A DNA stretch of 64,000 nucleotides from Pseudomonas sp. F(2018). Its GTDB lineage: Bacteria; Pseudomonadota; Gammaproteobacteria; Pseudomonadales; Pseudomonadaceae. Shown one piece after another: positions 8,853 to 17,489 of this stretch; position 1 is the stretch's first letter; each line of letters begins with the position of its first letter. The translations under genes were made by a program, and so were the position numbers. The notes below the pieces were generated by a model. It was not told the origin of the DNA. It did no database searches and saw only the letters and a program-made list of their open reading frames with translations. Location of the stretch: NCBI RefSeq assembly GCF_005508865.1, contig NZ_SCOM01000004.1:1-64000 (forward strand), read 5' to 3'.

Positions 8853-9301
8853 GCGGCGCCATCAGCTTCCGTCCGATGACCGAGGCGGACCTGGACCGCG
8901 TGCTGCAGATCGAGAACGCCGCCTTCAGCCACCCGTGGAACCGCAACCTGTTCGCCGACGGCCTGAAGTCCTACGACTGCTGGGTGATGTTCGACGGCGA
9001 CGAACAGGTCGGCCACGGCATCATCCAGGTGATCATCGACGAGGCGCACCTGCTCAACATCACCGTGCGTCCGCAGAGCCAGGGCCGGGGCCTCGGCCTG
9101 CTGCTGCTGGAACACCTGATGCGCCGGGCGATGGAGCTCAAGGCCGGCGAATGCTTCCTCGAAGTGCGCGCCAGCAACCAGGGCGCCTACCGCCTGTACG
9201 AGCGCTACGGCTTCAACGAGGTCGGCCGGCGCCGCGACTACTACCCGGCCGCCGGCGGCCGCGAAGATGCGCTGGTAATGGCCTGCACCCTGATCGATTG
9301 A
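8849..9301 (+). CDS. rimI: Ribosomal protein S18 alanine N-acetyltransferase
   Basis: A 150-residue GNAT acetyltransferase expected to acetylate the N-terminal alanine of ribosomal protein S18. Motifs are the N-terminal FRPMTEADLDRVLQIE strand-helix, the acetyl-CoA loop RPQSQGRGLG, and the C-terminal LYERYGFNEVGRRRDYYP, all standard for RimI. Length equals the family norm. The start was chosen at the ATGA overlap with the previous gene. Confidence 0.93.
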   Translation: MSGAISFRPMTEADLDRVLQIENAAFSHPWNRNLFADGLKSYDCWVMFDGDEQVGHGIIQVIIDEAHLLNITVRPQSQGRGLGLLLLEHLMRRAMELKAGECFLEVRASNQGAYRLYERYGFNEVGRRRDYYPAAGGREDALVMACTLID

Positions 9302-9302
9302 A

Positions 9303-10094
9303 TCAGGCCAGCTCGGCGTAGCCGGCGCGTTCGGCCTGCTCCTGGTAATCGAGCAGCACCTGGTAGTCCTCCGCACGGGCCGCCTGCACTTCCTCTATCC
9401 CCAGTATCCGCGCCACGTCCGGCAGCTCGAGCAGGGCCTGGTTCATTGCCGCGCGAATGGTTTCGCCCTGTTGTTCATCCAGGCCGCGCGCGCCGATATA
9501 GGGCAATGTCGGGCTGGGTGCGCTGCGCGCCAGCACCCGTACTTCGGCGACTTCGGCGGGGGCGTGGGCGGCCAGGTAGGCGAAGGTCACGCTATCCACG
9601 GCAGTCAGCTCGGCCTGGCCAGCGGCGACCTGGCGCAGGCTGGCGCGATGCGCGCCGCTGACCTGCACCTCGGCGAAGAAGCGCCCGTCGCGCTGCAGCG
9701 GCAGCAGGCGGTGGCGCAGCAGGTTCATCCCGGTGTTGGAGTCGAAGCCGTTGATCACCGCGCGGCTGCCGCGCAGGGCGGCCAGGTCCTCGCGTGGGTC
9801 ATCGCAGCGCACCAGCAGCAGGCTGCAGTGCCAGCCGTCCTGGGCATCGGCGAGGCGATAAACGGGGCGCCCGAGCACGCGCACCTGCCCGCGCAGTTCC
9901 TGCATCAGCGGGTAGCCGCAGGTCTGGGTCAGCAGCAGCTGCGGCGCCCGCCAGAGTTGGCGCAGGTCCCGGCCATCCCAGCGCTGCCGGCCGCCGCCCA
10001 GCAGCTGGTGGATGCGCTGCAGCCAGGCCTCGTTGGCTTGTTGCACGGCGGCCGGCGCGGGGTACATGGCCAGTTCCAGGTAGTGATCGGTCAT
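9303..10094 (-). CDS. PhnD-like periplasmic-type substrate-binding protein (no clear signal peptide)
   Basis: A 263-residue protein of the PhnD/SsuA/transferrin-like binding fold. It shows LLTQTCGYPL, a segment RGSRAVINGFDSNTGMN typical of the ligand-binding turn of PhnD proteins, and AVDSVTFAYL. It starts MTDHYLELAMYPAP with no hydrophobic leader, unlike most ABC binding proteins, so it may act in the cytoplasm or as a sensor. It converges on rimI and lies 13 bp downstream of the desaturase gene on the same strand. Confidence 0.75.
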   Translation of the reverse strand: MTDHYLELAMYPAPAAVQQANEAWLQRIHQLLGGGRQRWDGRDLRQLWRAPQLLLTQTCGYPLMQELRGQVRVLGRPVYRLADAQDGWHCSLLLVRCDDPREDLAALRGSRAVINGFDSNTGMNLLRHRLLPLQRDGRFFAEVQVSGAHRASLRQVAAGQAELTAVDSVTFAYLAAHAPAEVAEVRVLARSAPSPTLPYIGARGLDEQQGETIRAAMNQALLELPDVARILGIEEVQAARAEDYQVLLDYQEQAERAGYAELA

Positions 10095-10107
10095 CGGGCA
10101 ACTCTAT

Positions 10108-11052
10108 TCAGGCAAAGGGATGGCGCGGGCTGTCGACCGGGCGCAGGGCGTGTCGGCGGGCCAGGGCGGCGTAGCCGTGCACCAGGAAGTCGCCGCTGCG
10201 GGCGCGCCATTGCTCACGGCGCGCCTGGTAGATGCGCGGCAGGTAGTACCAGGGCAGGCCGGGCAGGTCGTGGTGAACCAGGTGCAGGTTGATGTTGAGG
10301 AACAGCCAGCGCAGCGGCCAGCCGGCTTCGTTGAGCACCGAGCGCTGCTCGGGGCGGACCGCCGGGCGGTGTTCGTAGAAGGAGCGCAGCATGGCCAGCG
10401 ATAGCGCCGGCAGGCTGACCCACAGCAGGTAGTCGAGTGCCGACAACGCGCTGTAGTGCTGGATCAGCGCCAGCATCAGCAGGGTCAGGGCGCCGTGGGT
10501 CGACCACATCAGCCAGGCCTGGCGTTCGCCCCGCCACAACCTGGCGCCTTCCTCGCGTGCCAGGGCGACCAGGGCCAGTGGCGCGCCGAGCAGCAGGCGG
10601 CCGAGCAGGGTCTTGTTGGCCCAGGCCAGCCCGCGCTGCACGGCGTTGCTGCGCTGCCAGGCCTGCGGCGCCAGGTAACGGCTTTCCGGGTCGATGCCCG
10701 GCAGGGTCAGGTGGTCGTCGCGGTGGTGGGCCAGATGGCTGTCGCGGTACAGGGTGTAGGGGTACCAGATCGCCAGCGGCGCGTAGCCGAGCAGCTTGTT
10801 GAGCCGCCGCGAGCGGGTCGGGTGGCCATGCAGCAGCTCGTGTTGCAGCGATAGCCAGAGGGTGACCAGTGGTACCAGCAGAACGATGCTCGGCCAGCGC
10901 CCCAGCACCTGGCTGGCGGCGAGCAGGCCCAGCCAGCCGGCGTAGGTGGCGAACAGCAGCAGCCAGGTCGGCCATTCGCTGCGGGCGGTGAAGCTGCGCC
11001 GCAGCGTGGCGATTTCCTCGCGCTGGGCGGCGTCCAGGTAACGATCGCTCAC
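10108..11052 (-). CDS. Fatty acid desaturase family membrane di-iron enzyme
   Basis: A 314-residue integral membrane oxygenase. Three histidine boxes are visible: HELLHGH, HLAHHRDDH and HLVHHDLPG, the ligands for a di-iron centre. Hydrophobic segments surround them, for example WLLLFATYAGWLGLLAAS. The start is a GTG at 11052 that overlaps the permease stop (GTGA), so the gene is coupled to the ABC permease. The substrate could be an acyl lipid or another hydrophobic alkyl compound; the linkage to a betaine-type importer is unusual. Confidence 0.85.
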   Translation of the reverse strand: MSDRYLDAAQREEIATLRRSFTARSEWPTWLLLFATYAGWLGLLAASQVLGRWPSIVLLVPLVTLWLSLQHELLHGHPTRSRRLNKLLGYAPLAIWYPYTLYRDSHLAHHRDDHLTLPGIDPESRYLAPQAWQRSNAVQRGLAWANKTLLGRLLLGAPLALVALAREEGARLWRGERQAWLMWSTHGALTLLMLALIQHYSALSALDYLLWVSLPALSLAMLRSFYEHRPAVRPEQRSVLNEAGWPLRWLFLNINLHLVHHDLPGLPWYYLPRIYQARREQWRARSGDFLVHGYAALARRHALRPVDSPRHPFA

Positions 11053-11924
11053 GGCTTGCCCTGGCCCGTTTCGATGGCCCGGCGCGACAGGCCGTAGCCC
11101 TGGGTGATGCGGTCGATCACCACGGCCAGCGCGACGATGGCCAGGCCGGCTTCCACGCCCAGGCCGACGTTCAGGGTCTGGATGCCGGTCAGCACGTTCT
11201 CGCCCAGGCCGCGTGCGCCGATCATCGACGCCACCACCACCATCGACAGGGCCATCATCACGGTCTGGTTGAGGCCGGTCATGATGGTCGGCAGGGCTAG
11301 TGGCAACTGCACATGGCGCAGGCGCTGCCAGCGGTTGGCGCCGAGGCACTGGGCGGCCTCGTTCACCGAGGGGTCGAGTTCGCGCAGGCCCAGCTCGGTC
11401 AGGCGGATCAGCGGCGGGATGGCGTAGATCAGGGTGGCGAATATCGCCGGCACCTTGCCCAGGCCGAACAGCATCAGCACCGGGATCAGGTACACGAAGC
11501 TGGGCAGGGTCTGCATGATGTCCAGCAGCGGCGTCAGCAGGCGCCGCGCCAGCGGCTTGTTGGCCAGCAGGATGCCGCTGGGAACGCCGATCAGCACGCT
11601 GAGGCTGGTGGCGACCAGCACCAGGGCACAGGTTTGCAGGAGCTTGTCCCACAGCCCGACCACGCCGATCAGGAACAGCAGGCCGACCAGCAGCAGTGCG
11701 CGCCGCCAGCTGCGCGAGGCGTGCCAGGCCAGCGCGCCGACCACCGCCAGCAGCAGCCACCAGGGCAGCAGGCGCAGCAGGTTCTCCAGGCCGACCACCA
11801 GTTGCAGCAGGCTGTCGGAGAACTGGCGGAAGGCATCGCCATAGTGCAGGACCAGCCAGTCGACGAAGCCGTTGACCGCGTTGGCGATGGAGTAGTGCAG
11901 GCGCTCGGGAAACATCGGACTCAC
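11049..11924 (-). CDS. ABC transporter permease, glycine betaine/choline (ProW) type
   Basis: A 291-residue inner-membrane permease with about six to seven hydrophobic helices and the EAA loop region E.GLRELDPSVNEAAQCLGANRW, the contact site for an ATPase. The residues LLANKPLARRLLTPLLDIMQTLPSFVYLIP match ProW/OpuAB-type permeases. It overlaps the binding-protein gene upstream and the desaturase downstream by 4 bp each. No ProV-type ATPase gene lies in the locus. Confidence 0.88.
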   Translation of the reverse strand: MSPMFPERLHYSIANAVNGFVDWLVLHYGDAFRQFSDSLLQLVVGLENLLRLLPWWLLLAVVGALAWHASRSWRRALLLVGLLFLIGVVGLWDKLLQTCALVLVATSLSVLIGVPSGILLANKPLARRLLTPLLDIMQTLPSFVYLIPVLMLFGLGKVPAIFATLIYAIPPLIRLTELGLRELDPSVNEAAQCLGANRWQRLRHVQLPLALPTIMTGLNQTVMMALSMVVVASMIGARGLGENVLTGIQTLNVGLGVEAGLAIVALAVVIDRITQGYGLSRRAIETGQGKP

Positions 11925-12940
11925 AGGCCTCCGCGCACACGCTCGGCGACATCGGCCGGCAGCCAGTCTTGCCAGACTTGCGGGTGCTCACGCAAGAAGC
12001 GCTGCGCCGTTGCGCGCGGTGCCAGGCGCTGCTCGCTCATCTCGGCCAGGGTGGCGTTGAGCAGGTCGATGGGCAGGTCGACCTTGCTGAAGAAGGCCAC
12101 CAGGTCCGGGTACTCGGCATGGAAGGGCGCGGACACGCCGATCGCCAGGTGCGCCGGTAGCGAGCGCGTGCCGCGTGGGTTGGGGTGGTTGGCGTCGGCC
12201 AGGGTCTTCCAGGCTTCGGCGTCGAAGGGCGGCTCCTCCAGCTTGACCAGCTTGTAGCGGCCGAGCAGCGGGGTGGGCGACCAGTAGTAGAACAGCACCG
12301 GCTTGCCGCGGCGGATCGACGAGCTGATCTCGGCATCCAGCGCCGCGCCGGAGCCGGTGCGGAAGTTCACATAGCTGTCCTCCAGGCCATAGGCCTTGAG
12401 CTTCTGGCTGTTGACTATCTCCGAGGTCCAGCCGGTCGGGCTGTTGAGGAAGCGGCCCTTCTCCGGGTTTTCCGCGTCGCGGAACAGCTCGCGGTAGCGC
12501 GGCAGGTCGGTGACCGAGCGCAGGTCCGGGGCCATGGCCGGGATGCCTTTGGCGGCGTCGCCCTTGATCACGTACTCCGGTACCCACCAGCCTTCGCTGG
12601 CGTTCTTCACCGTGTCGCCGAGGGCGAACACCTTGCCTTCGTTTGCGGCCTTGATCCAGCCCGGGCTGCGCCCTGCCCATTCTTCGCCGATGACTTGGAT
12701 GTCGTTGCGCGCCAGCGCGGTTTCCAGGCTGACGGTGCTGCCGGGCAGGGTGTCGGTCGGGTAGCCGTAGCCCTGTTCGACGATCAGCCGGAGGATCTCG
12801 GTGATCAGGCTGCCGCTCTCCCAGGTGATGTCGCCGAAGTGAATCGGCTGGCGCTGCTCGGCGGCCAGCGCCGGTTGCGCCAGCAGCCCCAGGGTCAGCA
12901 GGGAGCCGCCCAGCCATTGCTTGATGCGTGTCATGTTCAC
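11921..12940 (-). CDS. ABC transporter substrate-binding protein, glycine betaine (ProX/OpuAC) type
   Basis: A 339-residue periplasmic binding protein with a clear signal peptide (about residues 1-26, ending ALAAEQ). The mature part starts PIHFGDITWESGSL and contains several Trp residues (WAGRSPGWIK, EGWWVPEYV, YYWSPTPL) of the kind that form aromatic cages for quaternary ammonium ligands. The Shine-Dalgarno AGGAGAGG is strong. It lies downstream of the TonB receptor gene, separated by a short GC hairpin (12961-12982), so it may be co-regulated with the receptor. Confidence 0.85.
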   Translation of the reverse strand: MNMTRIKQWLGGSLLTLGLLAQPALAAEQRQPIHFGDITWESGSLITEILRLIVEQGYGYPTDTLPGSTVSLETALARNDIQVIGEEWAGRSPGWIKAANEGKVFALGDTVKNASEGWWVPEYVIKGDAAKGIPAMAPDLRSVTDLPRYRELFRDAENPEKGRFLNSPTGWTSEIVNSQKLKAYGLEDSYVNFRTGSGAALDAEISSSIRRGKPVLFYYWSPTPLLGRYKLVKLEEPPFDAEAWKTLADANHPNPRGTRSLPAHLAIGVSAPFHAEYPDLVAFFSKVDLPIDLLNATLAEMSEQRLAPRATAQRFLREHPQVWQDWLPADVAERVRGGL

Positions 12941-12960
12941 CTCTCCTGTTCGAAGATCGT

Positions 12961-12982
12961 CGGCCCGCCTTGGGGCGGGCCG
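12961..12982. other. GC-rich hairpin between TonB receptor and binding-protein genes
   Basis: CGGCCCGCC-TTGG-GGCGGGCCG is a perfect 9-bp stem but lacks a T-run in the direction of transcription. It may stabilise mRNA ends or attenuate rather than terminate. Confidence 0.5.
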
Positions 12983-12989
12983 TGATGGC

Positions 12990-15635
12990 TTAGAAGTCGT
13001 AACTCAGCTTGGTGTAATAGAAGGTGCCTTCCGGCGCGGCCGGGGCCAGGTAGCTGTACTGCTGGGCCGGGGTCTGGCGCAGGCGCTGGTTGAAGTCATC
13101 GGGATGGCTGTCGAACAGGTTGTTGGCGCCTACCGAGACTTTCAGCTGCTTGGTGAAGGCGTAGTTGATGTCCAGATCGGCCACCCACTGGGCGGAGAAG
13201 GTCTGGTCGTACTGCGCATTGCTCGCCGACGAGGCGTATTTGCGGTACTCGCCGAAACGCGTCACGTACAGGCTGGTGGTCCAGAGGCCGTAGCCGTGCA
13301 CGGCGCCGAACACCAGCTTGTCTTCCGGATAGCCATGCTCCAGGTAGCCACGCGACTCGCGGGTGACCGTCTCGAAGCCATGCGGGTTCGCGTGCACCTT
13401 GTCGATGGTGGTGCGGGTCTTGGTGTAGCCGGCGGACAGGGCCAGGTCGCCGTACCGCTGCAGTTCCAGGTTGTACTTGCCGACCACGTCCACCCCGCGG
13501 GTGCTGGTGTCGGCGGCGTTGGTCATGAACTGCGCCCAGGTGTACTGGCCGTAACCGGCGTCGGCGAGGATCTGCTCGGCCTCGGGGCCGGAGATGCCGC
13601 CGCTGAAGAGGATGCGATCGCGGATATCGATGCGGTAGGCATCAATGGTCAGCGAGGCCTGCTCGCTCGGGCGCAGCACCAGACCGAAGGACAGGTTGCG
13701 CGACTTCTCCGGCTTCAGCTCCTCGGCGCCCAGCGCCCGGGCGGCCGGGTGGTCGACCGGCAGCATGCGGGTCAGCACCGGGTTGCCGGCGGCGTCGACG
13801 TTGGTGGTGGTGGTCCAGGACGTGCCGATCTGGCCGAGGGTCGGTGCGCGGTAGGCATTGTTGACGGTGGCGCGCAGGCCGACCTGCGGGGTCAGCTCGT
13901 AGCGTGCCGAGAGTTTGCCGGTGGTGGCCGAGCCGAAGTCGGAGTAGTGCTCGGTGCGCCCGGCCAGGCCGAGTTGCAGCTTGTCGGTGAGCTGATTTTC
14001 CAGGCCGAAGTAGAGGCCGCCGACATCCCGGTTGAAGGTGCCGGCATCGTCCGGCTGCAGGCCGGAAGCCTGTACGGCACCGACCTGTACGCCGTCGATG
14101 CCGCCGTAGGCGTAGGAGTCGTAGTCGCCTTCCTGCAGGCGGTAGCGCTCGTCGCGCCAGGCCACACCGGCGGAGATGGTCAGCGGGTTGGCCGACCAGT
14201 CGACGTCCAGGTCGCGGGCGTAGTCGAGGGTCAGGTTGGTCTGTTCGTTGATCAGCGTGGCGACGTCGAATTTGGTGGGGCTGGCCGCTCCGTAGCTGGG
14301 GTTAACCGTGTCCGAGGCCTGCTCGTCGTGCTTGTCGCGACCATAGGTGGCGCTCAGGTCGAAACGGCCGATGGCTTCGTCCTCGAAGCGCGAGCCGAAC
14401 GTCACGGCGGCATCTTCATAGCGATAGCGGTACTGCGGGATGGTGCCGTTGGGGTAGATCTCCGGCACGTTGTTCGGGTTGCTGGCCAGCAGCGGTGGGG
14501 TGTTGTTGAACGACTTGTCCTGGCCGTAGGTGGCGAAGCCGTACAGCTGCCACTGATCGTTAAGGAGCACTTCGGCGTTGGCCGCCAGATTGAACTTGTC
14601 GCGGCTGGCGCCGCCCCAGCGCGGGTCCTGCACTTCGCCGTCGGCCACGTACTTGTCGCCGATATCGGTGGGCTTATTGTTCTGCCCGTTGAGGCTGAGG
14701 GTGAGGAAGCCGTCACTCGGCAGGCCCAGGCCGTACCAGGCATCGACGGCCTTGCTGAAACCGTCGCCCTGGTCGTAGCGACCGACCTGGGTGTTGACCT
14801 GGCCGCCGTTGTCGCGCTGCTTGAGCACGATGTTGATCACCCCGGCGATGGCGTCCGAGCCGTATTGCGCGGACGCTCCGTCACGCAGCACCTCGACATG
14901 GTCGATGGCGCTGATCGGGATCATGTCGAGGTCGACCGACTGCGCGCCGATAAAGGGCACGCCGCCGGAAATGTTCACCACTGCCGAAGCATGCCGGCGC
15001 TTGCCGTTGACCAGCACCAGGGTCTGGTCCGGCGACAGGCCGCGCAGGGAGGCGCCCTTGGGGTCCTGACCGCGGGTAGCGCTCTGGTTCTGCGGGAAGT
15101 TGAACGAGGGCAGCAGCTGGAACAGCGCCTGGTTGAGGCTGGTAGCGCCGGTCTGCACCAGCTCCTGGCTGTTGATCACGTCCACTGGAGCTGCGCTGGT
15201 CAATGCCGTGGCATCGCTGCGGCGGGTACCGATGGCCACCACCCGATCGAGCATAGGTGCGGCTTCTGGTGCGACTGCCGGGACGGCGGCGCGTTGCGCG
15301 GTTGGCTTGCCGTTCTCGACAATGATCAGGGCGCCGCCCGGGCTGATCTGCAGCTGCAGGCCGGTACCCTTGAGGGCGCGCTGCACGGCCGCTTCGGCGG
15401 ACAGGTTGCCCTCGACCGGCGCCGAGCGGCGGGTGCCGACGCTCGGCGCGAAAGAGATGACCTGGCCACTCTGCCGGCTGATATCCAGCAGCACCTGGTC
15501 CAGCGGGCCGGCCTCGATGTGATAGTCCTGCGTGCCCCCGGCAGCTTGTGCGCCGTTCAGAATCAGCCCCGCCACCGTGCCGGCAATCCAGGCCGCCAGA
15601 GCGCGTCGCTGCACATTGGGAAATTTCGTGTTCAT
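12990..15635 (-). CDS. TonB-dependent outer-membrane receptor with signalling (STN) domain
   Basis: An 881-residue outer-membrane transporter. After a signal peptide comes an STN/secretin-TonB domain (about residues 35-110) with FNQ-like segments YHIEAGPLDQVLLDISRQSG and ALKGTGLQLQI. This domain lets a receptor signal to FecR. A plug domain follows (about 130-270: INSQELVQTGA, VLVNGKRRH, DGASAQYGSDAIAGVIN), then a beta-barrel ending YYTKLSYDF with the terminal Phe used for outer-membrane insertion. The LVNGKRRH plug type is more typical of receptors for organic nutrients than of classical siderophore receptors. The genes fecR and fecI lie upstream. Confidence 0.9.
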   Translation of the reverse strand: MNTKFPNVQRRALAAWIAGTVAGLILNGAQAAGGTQDYHIEAGPLDQVLLDISRQSGQVISFAPSVGTRRSAPVEGNLSAEAAVQRALKGTGLQLQISPGGALIIVENGKPTAQRAAVPAVAPEAAPMLDRVVAIGTRRSDATALTSAAPVDVINSQELVQTGATSLNQALFQLLPSFNFPQNQSATRGQDPKGASLRGLSPDQTLVLVNGKRRHASAVVNISGGVPFIGAQSVDLDMIPISAIDHVEVLRDGASAQYGSDAIAGVINIVLKQRDNGGQVNTQVGRYDQGDGFSKAVDAWYGLGLPSDGFLTLSLNGQNNKPTDIGDKYVADGEVQDPRWGGASRDKFNLAANAEVLLNDQWQLYGFATYGQDKSFNNTPPLLASNPNNVPEIYPNGTIPQYRYRYEDAAVTFGSRFEDEAIGRFDLSATYGRDKHDEQASDTVNPSYGAASPTKFDVATLINEQTNLTLDYARDLDVDWSANPLTISAGVAWRDERYRLQEGDYDSYAYGGIDGVQVGAVQASGLQPDDAGTFNRDVGGLYFGLENQLTDKLQLGLAGRTEHYSDFGSATTGKLSARYELTPQVGLRATVNNAYRAPTLGQIGTSWTTTTNVDAAGNPVLTRMLPVDHPAARALGAEELKPEKSRNLSFGLVLRPSEQASLTIDAYRIDIRDRILFSGGISGPEAEQILADAGYGQYTWAQFMTNAADTSTRGVDVVGKYNLELQRYGDLALSAGYTKTRTTIDKVHANPHGFETVTRESRGYLEHGYPEDKLVFGAVHGYGLWTTSLYVTRFGEYRKYASSASNAQYDQTFSAQWVADLDINYAFTKQLKVSVGANNLFDSHPDDFNQRLRQTPAQQYSYLAPAAPEGTFYYTKLSYDF

Positions 15636-15758
15636 GCCCCCTCCCGAGCTTTATTGCGCGGCCATGCTTGGCCGCGCTTTCGTAGGGGATGTGCGTCGAG
15701 GCGGGGAAATCTTGCAGATCGTTTGGTTATGAGCTTATGAGCAGCGTTCGTGAGGCAG

Positions 15759-16715
15759 TCAGACGGCACTGATGGTGACCCACAGATCGGTGCGTCGGGC
15801 CACGCGAATCGGCAGGGTGCGGCTGAGGGCTTCGAGCACCAGATCGCTGTCGTCCAGGTGATACAGGCCGCTGACACATAGGCCGGCGACGGCCGGATCG
15901 AGGCGCAGCACGCCGCGCCGGTAGGGGCGCAGGGCGTCGATCACCTCGCCCAGTGGCCGGTCATGCACTTCCAGCAGGCCATTGACCCAGGCGGCTTCGG
16001 CGCCCCGGCTGGCCAGTGCGGGGCCGAAGCCCTTGCCATCGAAGCTGACCTGGCTGGCCGGCGGCAGGTGCAGCCGCGCGCCGTTCGGGCAAAGCAGCTC
16101 GACGCCGGTGGCGAAGCTCACCACCCGGCAATTGTCATCACCCTGGCGCACCAGCAGTTGATCGCCGGCCAAACGGGCCTGGCCCAGGCGGGTATCGATA
16201 GTGAACGGCTGCCCCGCGCCGGCGGCCACCTTGAGCAACATTTCGCCGCTGCGCAGGCGCACATGGCGCTGCTGGTTGCTGAAGTCGAGGTCGACGGCAC
16301 TGCGCGCGTTGAGGATCAGCTGACTGCCGTCCTGCAGCTGGAAGGTCTGTCGTTGGCCGGTCGGCGTTTGCAGGTCGGCGCTCAGCTCGGCCAGGGGCAC
16401 GCTGCGGTTGGCCAGCAGGCCGCCGCCGAACATCAGGCCGGCGCCGACCAGCGTGTGCTGCAGGAACTGGCGGCGGCTGGACGGCGCCTCCAAAGCCTGG
16501 CGTACCAGGTCGCTGCGCACGCCCTGGGCCACCGGCACCTGGAACACGCCGAGGGTCTTTTCCAGGCCGGCACAGAGGTCGTCGTGGCGTGGGTCGGCGG
16601 CGCGCCAGTCAAAGTAGGCCTGGCGCTCGGCGGGGCCGGCCTGCCCGGAATGCAGCAGCACGATCCAGCGCGCGGCTTCTTCGATAAGGCGATCCTGTTC
16701 GTTACGTTCGCTCAT
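15759..16715 (-). CDS. FecR-family anti-sigma factor / sigma regulator
   Basis: A 318-residue inner-membrane regulator linking the TonB receptor to the ECF sigma factor. The N-terminal cytoplasmic part (1-80) holds the sigma-binding pattern EEAARWIVLLHSG...DWRAADPRH. A twin-arginine motif SSRRQFLQ (residues 79-86) precedes a hydrophobic helix VGAGLMFGGGLLA, suggesting Tat-dependent insertion. The periplasmic FecR domain follows (about 115-230) with a C-terminal STN-like segment. Its start ATG lies just beyond the fecI stop. Confidence 0.88.
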   Translation of the reverse strand: MSERNEQDRLIEEAARWIVLLHSGQAGPAERQAYFDWRAADPRHDDLCAGLEKTLGVFQVPVAQGVRSDLVRQALEAPSSRRQFLQHTLVGAGLMFGGGLLANRSVPLAELSADLQTPTGQRQTFQLQDGSQLILNARSAVDLDFSNQQRHVRLRSGEMLLKVAAGAGQPFTIDTRLGQARLAGDQLLVRQGDDNCRVVSFATGVELLCPNGARLHLPPASQVSFDGKGFGPALASRGAEAAWVNGLLEVHDRPLGEVIDALRPYRRGVLRLDPAVAGLCVSGLYHLDDSDLVLEALSRTLPIRVARRTDLWVTISAV

Positions 16716-16716
16716 G

Positions 16717-17226
16717 TCATTGCCGGCTCAGAGTGAGGCAGCGCTTGACTGCCTGGGCCATGTAATCGCTCACCGAGCGCTGGGAAATGCCCAGCGTGGC
16801 GGCGATCTGTGGGTAGGTGAGGCCGTCGACCTGGGACAGCAGAAAGGTCGCCTTGACCTTGCTCGGCAAGCCGTCGAGCAGGCGATCGATTTCCAGCAGG
16901 GCTTCGAAGAGCAGGGCGAGGGCTTCGGGGGAAGGCGTTTCCGGTTCGTCGTCCAGGCTCAGCGCCTGCAGGTAGGCCCGCTCCAGATCGCGACGGCGCC
17001 AAACCTGGTACAGCAGACGCTTGGCGATGGTGGTCAGCAGCGCGCGGGGCTGGCGGATCGGTTCGGCGGAGGGCGCGCGCAGCACCTGGAAGAAGGTTTC
17101 CGCGGCGATATCTTCGGCGCTGGCGGCACATTCCAGGTGTCTGCGCAGTCGCCCGCACAGCCAGTCGTAGTGACTGCGGAACAGATCGCCCACCAGGACG
17201 CTATGCAAACTGTCGGCACCGGACAT
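16717..17226 (-). CDS. FecI-type ECF sigma factor
   Basis: A 169-residue sigma factor of the iron-starvation/cell-surface-signalling ECF group. Region 2 is seen as LFRSHYDWLCGRLRRHL...EDIAAETFFQVL, and region 4 as LPSKVKATFLLSQVDGLTYPQIAATLGISQRSVSDYMAQA (helix-turn-helix). It heads the minus-strand group fecI-fecR-receptor. The sequence just upstream (17300-17345) is AT-rich and probably holds its promoter, but I see no convincing Fur box, so iron control is not shown. Confidence 0.9.
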   Translation of the reverse strand: MSGADSLHSVLVGDLFRSHYDWLCGRLRRHLECAASAEDIAAETFFQVLRAPSAEPIRQPRALLTTIAKRLLYQVWRRRDLERAYLQALSLDDEPETPSPEALALLFEALLEIDRLLDGLPSKVKATFLLSQVDGLTYPQIAATLGISQRSVSDYMAQAVKRCLTLSRQ

Positions 17227-17489
17227 CTACGGCTCCAAGTCGAAAGGGGATGCAGAGGAGTCCGGTGTTCCGGTGAGCGCATGCTAGAAGGGCTTCTTAT
17301 TCTTTAAAAATACTTTGATTTTATTTTTATATAACTTTTTGGTTTTTATGAGCGCACAGGTAAACGGGTTGCCAGGCGCTGCGTGGTGGATTGGTGCATC
17401 TGGAATAGCCGCTGTGGCTCCGCCCGCATGCGGCTTGTCAAAGCAACAGCGCCTCCGTATGGTGCGGCGCGAACCGGGAGAATTAAGCG

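Noticed and set aside
10108..11991. Apparent 627-residue desaturase fusion
   Set aside because: The first 313 codons are the out-of-frame reading of the ABC permease; the desaturase starts at a GTG coupled to the permease stop.
12961..12982. Hairpin as terminator of the TonB receptor gene
   Set aside because: No T-run follows on the minus strand, so it is listed only as a hairpin.
12921..15740. 939-codon frame opposite the TonB receptor
   Set aside because: Repetitive Val/Gly/Ala/Gln composition and full overlap with a well-supported receptor gene.
17227..17345. Fur box upstream of fecI
   Set aside because: The region is AT-rich but shows no convincing match to the 19-bp Fur consensus.
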